DNA of 64,000 nucleotides from Edaphochlamys debaryana. Lineage: Eukaryota > Chlorophyta > Chlorophyceae > Chlamydomonadales. The notes beneath the pieces were generated by a model that was not told the origin of the DNA, made no database searches, and saw only the letters and a program-made list of their open reading frames with translations. Where the stretch lies: NCBI GenBank assembly GCA_016858145.1, contig JAEHOE010000003.1, positions 1 to 64,000 of the forward strand, written 5' to 3'. The position numbers and the translations under genes are program-made. Position 1 is the stretch's first letter; each line of letters starts with the position of its first letter. Below are positions 45,201 to 56,500 of this stretch, piece after piece.

Positions 45201-47886
45201 GGGGTAGCAAGGCAAGAGGGTTTGAGCTTGGCAAGGGGGCCCGGAGCATCGGGGCGAGCAACATGGGAGTTTATGCAACCAGAAGCGTGGGCGCAGGCGA
45301 CTCGGCCCTGATCAGCTTCGAAGTTGCCGCTCCTCCCTCCCCACCCCCGCCCCCGCCCCCGCCCAGGCATGCTGGACGACGAGGGCGAGGCGGAGGCGCT
45401 GCAGGTGGGGCACAGTGGCCGAGGGGCCAAGGGGCCCTGTCCTCCCAATTCCCTCCTAGGTTCAATGGGTTGGTGCAATGACGATTGGCGATCCATCTAA
45501 GCGGCTCACCAATACTTCAATGGGGACGGAGATTAGGTTGGCGTTCGAACTGCAAGCATGGTCAACCCTTTGCTCTCCCATCCTGACTGCTCTTCCCCCT
45601 CCCCTCCTCCCCCCCTCCTCCCCCCCAGGAGCTGCCGCTGGGGGACTTTCTGCTCGAGAGCCGCACGCTGTGGCTGGTGGGGGCGGGGGGGTGCGGGGGG
45701 TACAGGCCTGCAGGGAGGGGTGGGGGCGGCAGTCTTCGAGAGAGGCGTGGGCCAGCGGCCGGCCTCCCCTCACTGGCGGCCCTTGGCCCCCTTCCTCTCC
45801 CAGACTTCGGACTTTGGACGAAAGCCATGACTCTTGCGTCTTGCCTCTTGGCCTCCCTCCTCCCCCCCCCCTGCGTTGGGACCCGCAGATCCGCTTCATC
45901 CAGGACCGCAAGGGCCGGGTGCTGCGGGAGTCGGTCCACCGGCCCGCGGGCGAGGGCGGGGCGGGGGGCGGCGGGCGGCCGCTGGTGGTGTCCACGTACA
46001 CGCTGGGGGGCGAGCTGGTGCGGAGGGCCAAGCAGTACGTGAGTGCGGGGGGGCGGGCGGGGGGGCGGGGCGGGCTTGAAGGAAGCGGGAAGGGAAGCGC
46101 AGGCCAAGTGCGGTACAAGTGCCGCACACGTCGCTGACTGTCCAAGCGCACTTCAAGCGTACTGTAATTCGTCGTACCCCGTACAGGCCGTGCACGCCCA
46201 GATGCCGTACCGTGTGGTGGCGGCGGAGCTCACCCCCAGCCGCGAGGACCTGGTGGTGTGGTGCCACGTGGGCGCACAGGCTGCTGACGTGGACAGCTTC
46301 GGGTACTTCTCCGTACACGTGAGGGGGGCGAGGGGCTCATGCATGGGTGCTGGACATAGACCGAAGTCTACCGACATGATGGATCGTCGCGTGTGCGGGT
46401 TGTCGAAGGGCGAGGGGGCCTGTCGTCCTGCATGGGCTTCCGTCCCTTATCCCCTCAGTCCAGTCCCCCCCTCCTCCCTCCTGTCCACACCCCCTGATGC
46501 ACCCCCCCTCCTGCCCCCCCTCCCCCTGTCAGGTCCTCAACGTGGAGTCAGGTCTGCGCAGCCACACGCCCCGCATCGAGGTGTACGACCACTCCAGGTG
46601 GGGGCGTCCGGGATTGGTGTCCGGGATTTGGTGGCCATACCACCGTTGGCACCTGGGCACCTCGTTCCACCCTCCTCCTTTCCCTCTCCCCGCCCCCACT
46701 CGTCCGGCTTCCCTTGCAGGGGCGCCTGCCCCCCCGCCTTCGCTGTGTCCCCGCGGGTGCCGGGCCTGGGCTCCGAGTACCTGGTGGTGGGTGCCGGGGC
46801 GGGGGGTGGAGCACGAGGCGTGGAGGCAGGAAGGGGAGAGGGGGCATGCTGAGCAAGGGGGATGGCGCGAGCACGAAGCTCCCGATTTACGATGCCGAGC
46901 GCCCGGGCCGGTCAGGCTTCGAGTGGGCGGAGGCGGGGGCCAAGTGTGGGGAGGAGCGGTTCCAAGGGAGGAGCCCAACCCCACCTTGCCCTCTTTCATC
47001 AGTACCTTAATCACAATGCGCTGACCCACCACAAACACACGCCCTTCAACCATGCCCTCACTCATGCCCTCCATAACCTCCACACTCGCTGCCACTTGAC
47101 CCCGCCCTCCCCCCATCTCCCCCTCCCAACCCCCCCTTCTCCCCCTCCCCCCAGGTGGGCCTGGGCCACGGGCTGCTGGGCTTCTACTCCCTGGCCTCGG
47201 GGGCGCTGGTGCGGGCCGTGCAGCTGCCGGGCATACCGCCGCGTGAGGGGGGCGGGAGGGGAGGAGGGGGTAGGGAGGGAGGCCTTGGGTGTGGGTCCCG
47301 CAGGAGATGCAAACAGCTGCTGTATGCGGTGCTGCAGCGCGGAAGTGCGATAGCTCTGGCGTGGGCCTCGGCAAGCCCTCTTCTCACATTAACTCGAATT
47401 GCTGGTGCGTGCATGTGGTTTCTTTGCTCCTCAGACGTGCGCTACTTCTCCTGCCTCTCCCTCTTCACCGTGGCACCCGCCCTGGCCTGCCCCAACTCGG
47501 GGAAGTCCTTCGTGGCGGTTACGCCCGCCAACTCAACCGCCACGCACCTGTACGAACTGGACGACGATCCGGCCGTACGACAGACGGTTTCGCTGGTGTC
47601 GGGCCTGGGCCCGACGCGGGACGTGGCGCCGCCCGTACCGCCGGATCCCGTACTGCCGTCGAGTACGGAAGTGGATCCGCTCGCCGGGACGCAGGCGGCG
47701 GCCAATGCGGCCATGGCGGCGGTTGAGCAGCAGGCGGCGGCGGCGGCGAAGGCGGCGGCCGAGCGTACGGCTGCGGACAGAGCCGGACGGGGACAGGCGG
47801 GCAGGGACGGGGCAGGGGCGGGGGCGGAGCGAAGGGGAGTTCGCTGGGGGGGTAGTGGGGGCGGGGCACAGGAACCGCGGCGATAG
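33231..47886 (+). CDS. Large WD40/beta-propeller protein with N-terminal helical region
   Basis: Thirty-nine exons, all phases closing to 1664 aa. Starts: 33231, 33754, 34094, 34757, 35368, 35749, 36105, 36794, 37295, 37722, 38147, 38445, 38795, 39102, 39276, 39558, 39778, 40124, 40387, 40650, 41038, 41401, 41605, 41959, 42496, 42907, 43182, 43618, 43976, 44286, 44624, 45367, 45629, 45889, 46187, 46533, 46720, 47155, 47435. Residues 1-290 are charged, helical and Gln/Ala-rich (KQWKQKQKPELAK, ALEVQRQGLERQAAQLEAQQ). An acidic, Glu-rich tract follows (about 300-420). The middle has YQFGPGADNVRSRLRDAAVR and EDLDEEAIYLLHRDFDD. From about residue 897 WD40-like strands appear (ITALSASPSGALLAVGTAPG, LVALAWSADGAQLASLDASS, CASVISVDAVGEVNLWP) and run towards the C-terminus, which is Ala-rich. 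I do not recognise the specific family; a ciliary or trafficking scaffold is possible but unproven. Confidence 0.8.
45020..45225 (+). repeat. 18-19 bp minisatellite in a WD40-gene intron
   Basis: About seven good units of TTAGCAACGCAAGGGGGT (with or without one extra A), grading into diverged units on both sides. It lies in the intron between exons 31 and 32. Length variation between strains is likely. Confidence 0.85.
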
Positions 47887-48861
47887 CGTGGGCGCTTGGT
47901 ATGGCTGCGACAAATGCATGTTTAGAGTGGGGACGCTGGAGGCATTCCGGTGGCGCGCAAGCAAGCCAGGGCGAGGGCGGTGCACGCAAGTGTGGGGACT
48001 GATGAGCGGCCAGTGGATATCAGGGACGATTAGGGCTGGGGCGAGGGTTATTGCAAGGGCCGGGGGGACTGAGCTACCACCGTAGCGGTGCCATTAGTTT
48101 GTACTCTTACCGGGGGCTACTGGGGGCTGTATGACGGCAGGTGCTGTGCGTGAACACGTGACGTGAGCGAACGACAATCCAGGGGCTTCGATCCTCAACC
48201 CGTCTGGCCTCGCTGCTTACCCAAGCTCAGACCGCTCTATGTGAGGGCAGTTGACCAAGGTTGACCTGCCGGGGTTCCTTCCTTTTGCGGGATGGGGTAG
48301 ATGGTGGCCAGCGTGGAAGGGATGTAGGCTTACATCAGCCCCTCACGAGCGAGGAGCGAGGGTGCCTGGCGCCCCAATCGGGCCCATTAGCCAAGTACAG
48401 AGCCCGCACAATCCCTGCTCCACACCCGTCAGTCACACCCACGCCACCTGCCAAGCAAGTGGTCGGGGCGGCCCATACATATCTTGTTCGGCCTCACCTA
48501 CTTTCGCGCTCGCAGACATCCGGGCCCATGATAATGAAACCGCTCTTTAATTTGGCTAATGGCTATCGCACGCCAGGGCCTTCGCCTTGTTCGGTAATCT
48601 ACGTGCAAGGCGCAGAAGACCCCGCGCGCTGACCCTGCCTACCGCGGCAGATGTGCCGCCGGCACCGCCATGCACTGCACATGAATGACCGTACGGCAGC
48701 GATACCTTCCGGTAAACCGACCATGCATTACATTCCTAGCTCCAGCTGGAGCCCCTACCCCCCATCTAACGCGATAACGCGCTAAGATGCCCACCTGCCG
48801 CCCAAGGCTGGCTGCCCTCCTGCATGGCACAGAAACTATCCCACTAATCTCATCCGCCCCC
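47887..48861. other. Intergenic between convergent WD40 and MYB-like genes
   Basis: 3' flanks of two convergent genes. No + strand TGTAA was found for the WD40-like gene. A minus-strand signal for the MYB-like gene is listed separately. No further gene seen. Confidence 0.45.
48728..48732 (-). promoter_or_regulatory. TGTAA poly(A) signal of the MYB-like gene
   Basis: TGTAA on the minus strand, 130 nt after the stop codon at 48862. Confidence 0.5.
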
Positions 48862-51685
48862 TCACGCCCGCTGCCCCGCTAGGCTGGCCGCCTTTCCGTT
48901 GAGCGTCCGCAGGCCCATGGGCAGGCGGCCGCCGGGCGGCGGCGGCACGTGCTTCCCCACCATGTGCTGCAGCACGCAGTCGTCCCACCCCGCCACCCCC
49001 TCGCTGCGCCCCTCCTCCAGCTGCAGCCGCTCGCAGGCGCCCGGCACGAAGGCCACACCCTCCAGCTCCAGGCTGGGGAAGCAGGACTCCATTAGGGCGC
49101 AGGGCCTAGGCCTGTGATTATGGGGGGCTGAGGGGCGATGGTGAGCCGTGAGGCTGCCGCCAGCAGGGGCCGCCTCTACTGAGGCATGGGAGGCGGCGGC
49201 CCAAGAAGCTGCATGGCCACCTTGCATGCGCCCGGCTTCGATAGGTGCGTGGTTGGAAGCGTAGGCGTCCGCTTCCGGGCCGCCCCAGGCAACGCCGTGC
49301 GGGCTGGCATGGCCGCCAGAGGCGGGCACCCACACCCTGGCCGCGCCAGCGGGGACCGGGTGATGCGACCAGAGCGGCGGAGGATCGTGTTGGCCCGCAT
49401 TGAGGGGCCGGTAGCCCCACGCCGTCGCGTCGGTCTCGGCAGCATCCTGAACAGGATTGCCCGGAGTACCCCGGGTACCCCTGGTGGCCGCCGGGTGCGG
49501 CGCCCGGTGCGTGGCTCTCATCATGCCGTGGGGCCATGGCCGGAGGATGGCTGATGGGCTGCTGCGGGCCGGGCTGAGACCAGCCGTGTGGGTGCCAGCC
49601 GCCGCCCGCGAGGCCGAATGCAGGGGCTTGGAAAGCTGAGCGCCGGAAGTCGTCCGCTGCGTGCGCCAGCTGGGCGGCGGCGGCAGGCCCCGCCGCATGC
49701 CATGCAGCGTGCTGCGGAGGCGGCGCAGTGCTGGGGCGGCCCACCGCATCCGGATGGGGATGGAGCGGTGGGGCAGTGCTGGGCGCTGCTCCGCGCCACC
49801 CGGCTGCTGCCAGGGCTCGCGGCGGCGGCTCCAGGGCCACGCTTACCGGCGCCGCAGCCCAGTCGTTCTCGCGGTGATGCCTGCTGCTGCCGTGGTTCAA
49901 CGAGGGGCCCCCGCCCCTGCCCTGCTGTGTGAGCGCACCGCCGCCACCGCCACGGCCGCCGCCGCCGCCGCGTAGCCCTGCTCTGCGTTTCCTGCCGGTC
50001 TGCATCCGCAGCGGCAAGCGAGAGAGCATGAGGCACTCCGCCCCAGCATGCCTCCGCCGCGATCGCCGTTCTAGCGGCTGTCCCCGTCATCGCCTGCACC
50101 GCCGCAGTCTCCGCCGCCACCCAACAAGCCGAGGCGCTGTGCAGCCGCGGTGGCCACAGGGTACTCCAGATACTCCAGGCCCCCGACTGATGACCGCCAC
50201 CCGCCCGAAGCGCCGCCCGGCTCCGCGGCACCGCCGGCGGTGCGGGCTGCTGCGGGGCCGCCGCTGTCCCGTGCGCCTGCTGGAAAGGTACCGGCAGCTC
50301 CGTCGTCGTAGCCGTGGTAGCCGTGGGCCGGATCGAGAGCAGTGGCTTCCCCAGCGGCGGGTAGCGCGGTGCAGCCCCCTCCAGCGCCAACGGCTGCCGC
50401 CTGTGAGGTGCGCCGCAGTAGTGAGGGCCCTGGGGCTAGGGAAGGCCAGCGCTCCTGCTGTTCGAGGGGGGGATTGTATGGGAGGCAGGACGGGTGGCCG
50501 TGAGTACCGGTAAGGGTCAACGCACAACCCGACCCTGGCAGCGGATTTCGTACTCTCTGCACGAATCTAGCCCACATTCGCTCTGCACAACAGCTATCAT
50601 TGGGCGTAAGAAGAACTTGCCTGTGCCGCCTCTGCGTTCCATGGCCGCCCTAGGATGTGGATGGCCGCTGGTTGAGGCCCCTGTCTGCCAAGACCCCCGT
50701 GTGGGGCCGGCACAGGCTGAGTGGCGGCCGGGGGCAAGCTGCTGCACCACCGGGTCTGCGGCGGCGGCGGTGGAGTGAACGCCGCGACAGCTCCGCCCAG
50801 CCCGTTGCCTCCTGCTGCCATGGCACTTGCTGCTGCTGTTGCCGGGCCGGGGCTCCCCGCACCACTCATGAGTGCGGCACGGGCACTGGTGCTGCCCCGG
50901 CGTGCCCAGTCCACAGCGGCGCCTGCGGGGTCTTGGGAGCCGACGTAGTAGCCCAGCGAGGCCTCTCCGCAGCCGCCAACCCCGGCCCCTCCCTCGGCTG
51001 CCCCACGCAGATCCTCGCCGCCGCCCTCGCCCTTGCAGCTCCTGGTGAACTGGGCAGCAGCAGTCCCGTCGGCGGTGGCTGTGCTGGCGCCGCCGCTGAG
51101 CTGCTTGAGTGTGAGGGCGTACGCCTCCGCACGGGCCCTGGGGTCGCCCACCCCCTTGGGGAAGGCGGAGAGGTGGCGCAGGTAGCGCCCCACCAGGCCC
51201 AGGCACTGCTCCCGCTTGACGCGCAGCTTCCTGTGTGGGGGCAGGGTTCAGGATGGATGTGTGGTTGGGAAGTCGGGATGGGGCACGGGGCACGAATGGA
51301 ACCGGGACGGAGCAGAGGTGGACGCATGTCCGTGCAGTTAGTTACAAGTGCCCTACTGTCCTTGTGGCTAGGATCAGCTTGCCCAAGAAGTGGGCAGTGG
51401 CCGTGGACGTCAACTACGTACCGGTACTCACCCGTACCAAAGGCTCTTGATTTGGGTGGCTGCATGTGGGGAAGGACGGGGCATGCCGTACAAGCAGGCA
51501 CAGAAACCGCTGATAAGTAGTAACAATACGCACACACACTGGCGAGAGCACATGCACAGCAGATGGAGACAACAGCGGCGGCCAAGCCATTCCGTGTGAT
51601 TACAGACTCCAATTGCATGCAGCCGTGCCACTGGATCAAATGCTCACCCGTTCGCCCAGGCATCCTATCCGAGATCTCCTTCCAC
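48862..51685 (-). CDS. MYB/SANT-like domain protein, 5' end and middle unresolved
   Basis: Probable DNA-binding regulator. An exon at about 51632-51685 codes RWKEISDRMPGRTGEHLIQ, the third-helix part of a MYB/SANT repeat. It joins in phase, through a weak GTGGCA donor, to an exon starting at 51230 (KLRVKREQCLGLVGRYLRHL), which runs to a probable GC donor at about 50627 (GCAAGT). The C-terminal frame (stop at 48862) is clearly coding: CFPSLELEGVAFVPGACERL, GWDDCVLQHMVGKHVPPPPG. Between 49450 and 50500 two or three frames look coding (Ala/Gly/Pro/Gln-rich) and I could not find introns joining them, so a sequence error, a frameshift or unseen introns are possible. The first half of the MYB repeat should lie upstream of 51690 but was not found. 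Confidence 0.5.
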
Positions 51686-53539
51686 CTGAGGGGCCGGAGT
51701 GGACGCACGGAGGACAGAGGAGGATACTCTAGTACGGAAAATTAAAGCTGAAGTTGCATCATGCCGCTTGATGTACCGCCCGCAGCAGACAGTTCCTTTG
51801 TTGGGCAACCGGTGCTGCCGCCGGCGCTGCTGTGCCCCCGGTCAGCAGATTGAAGCGGGGGGTGCGGGGTCTCCCCGTGTCTCCCCGGGGCTTCTTCCCG
51901 AAAGGTCCCGACCGTGCGTCTGCCCTTCAGCTCAAGACCTACAGGAGGCTTACTTGGCCTGGGATTCCATGCGTACCTGGGCCCCATCCGCGCGGCCGAG
52001 CCACAGCACCAACAAAGGCTGAGGGACATACGGAAGCCGGGGCCGTGGGCCGCAATGCCGCGCCCCCCACAAGCAGTACGGCCCGGGGCAGCTGGGGCTC
52101 ATCAACGCACTTGACTCGTGGGAAGGTACGTGAACGGACACGCGAGGAAGGGGAGCTGACTGAACAGCGTGGATGTAACACGGGGCGGGGCGGCGGTTGG
52201 GGACGCGCCCCTCGACATCTCCCCCAGCTATCCTGCTTACGCTGATAGTCGTCGCTTTTCCACTTCATGTGCATCGTAAGCGGCAGCGACGCTGGGGCCG
52301 CCTCCGGGGAACGCCATCAGTCGGCCGAGCGAAACCTGTAGTTTCGGGTGGCATATCCAGGCCGACTATGCTTCAGGACACACCAGGAAGCCTTGCTAAT
52401 GGATCTAGGGCACAGCTTACTTTGACCTTGTCAGAAAGGTTGCGCGCGATGTATGTGCCTGATGACTTCCGGTCGGCTTGCCTCAGCAGGAGCAACTGAA
52501 GCTGGATCACTTGCGGATTACTGCTGCAGGTTATGTTATTGGCTGCTGGGGGCGTTATCGGGCTAAGGGTTGCGCGAACAATGGGTAAACATCTTTCTGG
52601 TCTGGACCTGTCGGGAGTCGGAAGAAGCTCGGAATGCTGTTTATACGCTATAAAGTGATACGAACTCGCGGGCGGGGTGCTTGGCGCAAGGACGGCGTGA
52701 AGTACGCCTGACCGAGGTTTTGGCTCTCAACCCCACAGTCCAGACATGGGCGACACTATTGTGCGCCTAAGCATGGAAGGCACACGTTGGGCCCCAACGC
52801 GCCCAACAGTGGATTTGATATCATCGGCAATTGGAGGCAGGAAGAGTTCGAGAATAGGTCCGGACGCACGGGCTCCAGCTAGTGGGGATGGGAAGGGTGC
52901 ACATTGTGCCGCCGACCAGCGAGGGTAATGGTGCATGTGCCACAAATGCAGGCAGAGCAAGTCGCGACAGCTGCACCGGCAGACCGTCTGGCCCTTTCGA
53001 CCACCCACCCCACCTTCAACCCTTCAAACCCTCACAGGCAGGGTCGTCTGACCGGGCCCCGGAGCCCTGTGGCATCGAAACCGCCCCGAGTGGACCTGAG
53101 GCCAGCCATTACTCCTGTACTCCACCCTGCTAGGGTCCTAGGGCCTGAGCGAGGCCTGAGCACAGGTATGCCTGCCTGGCGGGGGCCTTGGCGAAGTACC
53201 GGAGAAGGCCGCGGGTAAGACCTCACAGACTTCAGTTCGTTCGCACCCCTGGATGGCCTGCAACAGCCTGGGGAAGACCGTCTTCCTCCTTACAGCAGCA
53301 CTCCATCTCGGGGTCGCACGCTCACCACACTATCTTCACAACTGCGCCCAGCACATGCTGCAACGGCCAGCAGCGCAGCCGCAGCCCTCTCCCGCCCCAC
53401 CCCCCCTGGGCCCCCCGCTTGACCACTGACGGAGAGTCCAACGACCCGACCCAAGCCCAGGCCCACTCGGGCCCTGGCCCAGGCCCCGGCGGGGCCGTAC
53501 ATATTTGCCTCCCACACCAGAGCATGACTAGCTGGCTAG
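51686..53539. other. Intergenic, may hide the first MYB-gene exons
   Basis: No complete gene supported. The missing 5' exons of the MYB-like gene are expected somewhere in the left part, where minus-strand frames around 51940-52270 are open but carry no recognisable motif. The right part is the 3' flank of the FkbM gene. Confidence 0.4.
53290..53294 (-). promoter_or_regulatory. TGTAA poly(A) signal of the FkbM-type gene
   Basis: TGTAA on the minus strand, about 245 nt after the stop codon at 53540. Confidence 0.45.
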
Positions 53540-56500
53540 CTAGCTGCCCCGCCGCTTGGACCGCAGCCGCCGCCCCAGCGCCCAGTTCAGCCCCCCTGCC
53601 CCCAGCCCCGCCTTGCCTCCCCCCAGCGCCCCTCCCCCCGACGGCGGCGGCATGCGCCCCTCCAGCAGCGCCGTCACCAGCACCTTCTCCTCCGTGCCGC
53701 AGATCTGGGGGGGGAGGGGCAGGGGGGAAGGTAGAGGGGAAGGGGGTGAGAGGGAGGGGAGGGCGGTCGTCAGAGCGCCGGAGTGTGGGCAGTATCATGT
53801 TAGGCGGAGGCCATGAGCCCACAGGCTGACGCCTTGCCGCGGCCCCGTCGCCCTGGTCATCGCACCTTGGCTCGTGCTACCCCATCTGCACCCGAGCCCC
53901 CGCTACCCTGCTTGGCCCTTCCACCTTTCCCCGCCGCCCCGTCCAGCCATCCCGGGCCCCCCGTTCCCCTCCGCCTCACGTCCGGCTTGGTGCACTTGCA
54001 GCGGTTGCGCAGGAGCAGGTTGGAGGGCAGGTAGGAGCACTCACGGTGCCCCACGCCCTGGGGGTGGACGGAGGACGGAGGAGGTAAGGGGTGACTACGT
54101 CGGGAGGGGCCCACACAGGGAACGGTGTGCGCATGCCGTGCGCTTGCCGTGCGCGGTTTGCCCAGGGACCCCCAGAAAACCCCCCGGGCCCCCCCGTTTG
54201 GAGAGGGTGCCTTCGGCGCCCAGTTCACGCGGGTGGCGCTTGGGTGGATGGCCAGTCACCGGCAGTCGCTGTACAAACATGAGCCCCAGGCAGCGTTTGG
54301 AACCCTGGCCCAGGCCGCACTGCTTCCCAGCGCCCCCCCCCGCTCTGACACCTCACTCCTCCCCGCACCCCGGGCGCCCCACTTCCCCTCAATCCCCCTC
54401 AGATTCCCTCCCCCATCACACACACACCGGCCCCCGACCCACGTGCTTGTGCAGGCTGTCGCTCCACCAGGTGGTGTACTCGTCCTGACAGGGGGAGGGG
54501 GGGAGGGGGGAGGGAAGGGGGACGAGGCGGTAAGTGTCGTCCCACGTGGAGATGGCCGAAATGTCCGTAAACGGAGGCAGGAGAGAGCCACGGCCCCTCA
54601 GTCCCCGCCTCCGTCCCACCCTGAGCAAGCCGCTCCCCTTCAGTCCCTCCGTCGTTACTCTTTGTCAATTACAACCGGCCAGGGCCCCCGCACGGCTCAG
54701 GCACGCAGAACAGCCCCGTCGGCCCTCCACCACCCTCGCCTCCCGCCTTGCCTTTCTACCATCTCTCTCCCTTGCCATCCTTTCTTCCCCTCCATCTCCC
54801 CCCCCTCCGTCCTCCTCCCCCCCCCACCTGGCTCTCCTCCATGAGCCCCACCGTCCCCTTGATCAGGATGTGCTGGGGGTCCTTGGAGGCGTACAGGTTG
54901 GTGTTGTAGTTGAACATGACGCGGAGGCCCTGGGGGGACAAGGTGTGGTGGTGTGGGTGGCGGAAGGGTTACGGGGGGTCGGGAGAAGCAAGGGAAGAAG
55001 TGAGTTACGCCACGACAAGATTCGTGCAGTAAGGCAGCTGGGTGGCTGTGCTGGGCGTGCATGCATGGGCACGCGAGGTACCGGTTGAGGCCCTGACCGG
55101 CCGGATGACCCCGCTGCGGCTACTGAGCATTCCCGGCCCGGCCACAGCAAGGCCTGTGTGCCCGCCCCCCAGAGCCCCCGGCCCTTCACCCCACCTTCGG
55201 GTGCGAGTCCTCGGGGGGCCGGTAGCAGCTGCAGGGGACAGGCGGAACAGCAGCAGGCGGGTCAGGCCGACGCCGTCGGGTGGGTGTGTGGTAGTGTGCT
55301 GCCCCTGTGTTTAGTAGTGTGTCTGGCCTCGTAGGGAGCCGCCTATCCGGCTCTGCCACCACCAAGCCCTAGGCTCGTTGGGCGTGGACGTGTGCGTGCC
55401 TCAACCCGCACACCCTTCCGAGGCCCCGCACCCCCATCCCTGACCTCCACACACGCCCAGATGCCATGCCCCCCCCTACACACACACGCGGCCAGGCACG
55501 CCCCCGACCCACATCCTGCCCTCCTGCCACTTGGCGTTGGCCCCGATCAGCTCCGCGGGCCAGGGGCAGCCGGCGTTGGGCTTGGAGTAGTTCCTGGGGG
55601 CGGCGGGGGGCGTGGAGCGGGGGAAACGCGAAAGGGTTAGAGGGGGTTGTTTTGACCCTTTTGCAGGATACGGGAAGAAACGCGCTTGGCTTGTTCACCG
55701 CTCTCCGCCCCTTTTCCCCCACGCCGCCCGCCCTCGTCGCAGTGCCTCCCCCCCCCTCCCCGCACCTGAACCGCTCCAGGTCCGCAATGTCCCGCAGGAG
55801 GGCCTTCTCAGTGACCTCGGGCAGAGGGGGGAAGGGGTGCCGCATGTCGGGCGCATAGCCTGCGGGGGGGGGAGGGAGAAGGGGGCGAGAGCGGGAACCC
55901 TGAGCACGTACGGCGGGATACTGAGCGCGCACCACAGGCCGGTCACCATAACCCCACCTAACCGCCAACCGCCACCGTAGCCAACCGCCAACCACCCACC
56001 GCTCTTGGCGAACTCGTCCTCCAGCTGCGCCACCTTGTAGCCCCTCCGCAGCAGCGCCAGGACCATGCGGGGGGCGTCGTCGGTGGTGAGGGGCAGCTTC
56101 TGGGGGGGGGGGGGGGGGGGGGGGAGCAGGCGGGAAGAGCAAGGGACAGAGTGGTGGGTTTCCATGGTCAAGGGCAAAAGGCCACTGTACCTTGTGAGGC
56201 TGATTTTGTGTGTGGTGGCGGGGTGGCCGAATTGAAAAGTAATGGCTTGGTCCTTCCTCTTTTTGCGTTCCCCTGCACGTCACCTCCCTGCCCGGCCCTT
56301 GCCTGGCCCTGCTCCCGGCCCCTGAAGGCTCGCCCCCCGGCCCCCCCCCCGCCTCCGCACGCACCGCCATGAGGGCCGGGTCCGCCTGGTTGTAACGCTC
56401 CCAGGCCTCAGCCAGGCCTGCGGGTAGCAAGGGGTCGGGAGGGGGTGGGAAAGGAGTAACCCGTAAAGGTGTGCCATAGCATCAGGCAAGGGTGCGGCGG

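Noticed and set aside
45060..45225. Possible CRISPR-like array
   Set aside because: Units are directly adjacent with no spacers, in a eukaryotic intron: a minisatellite.
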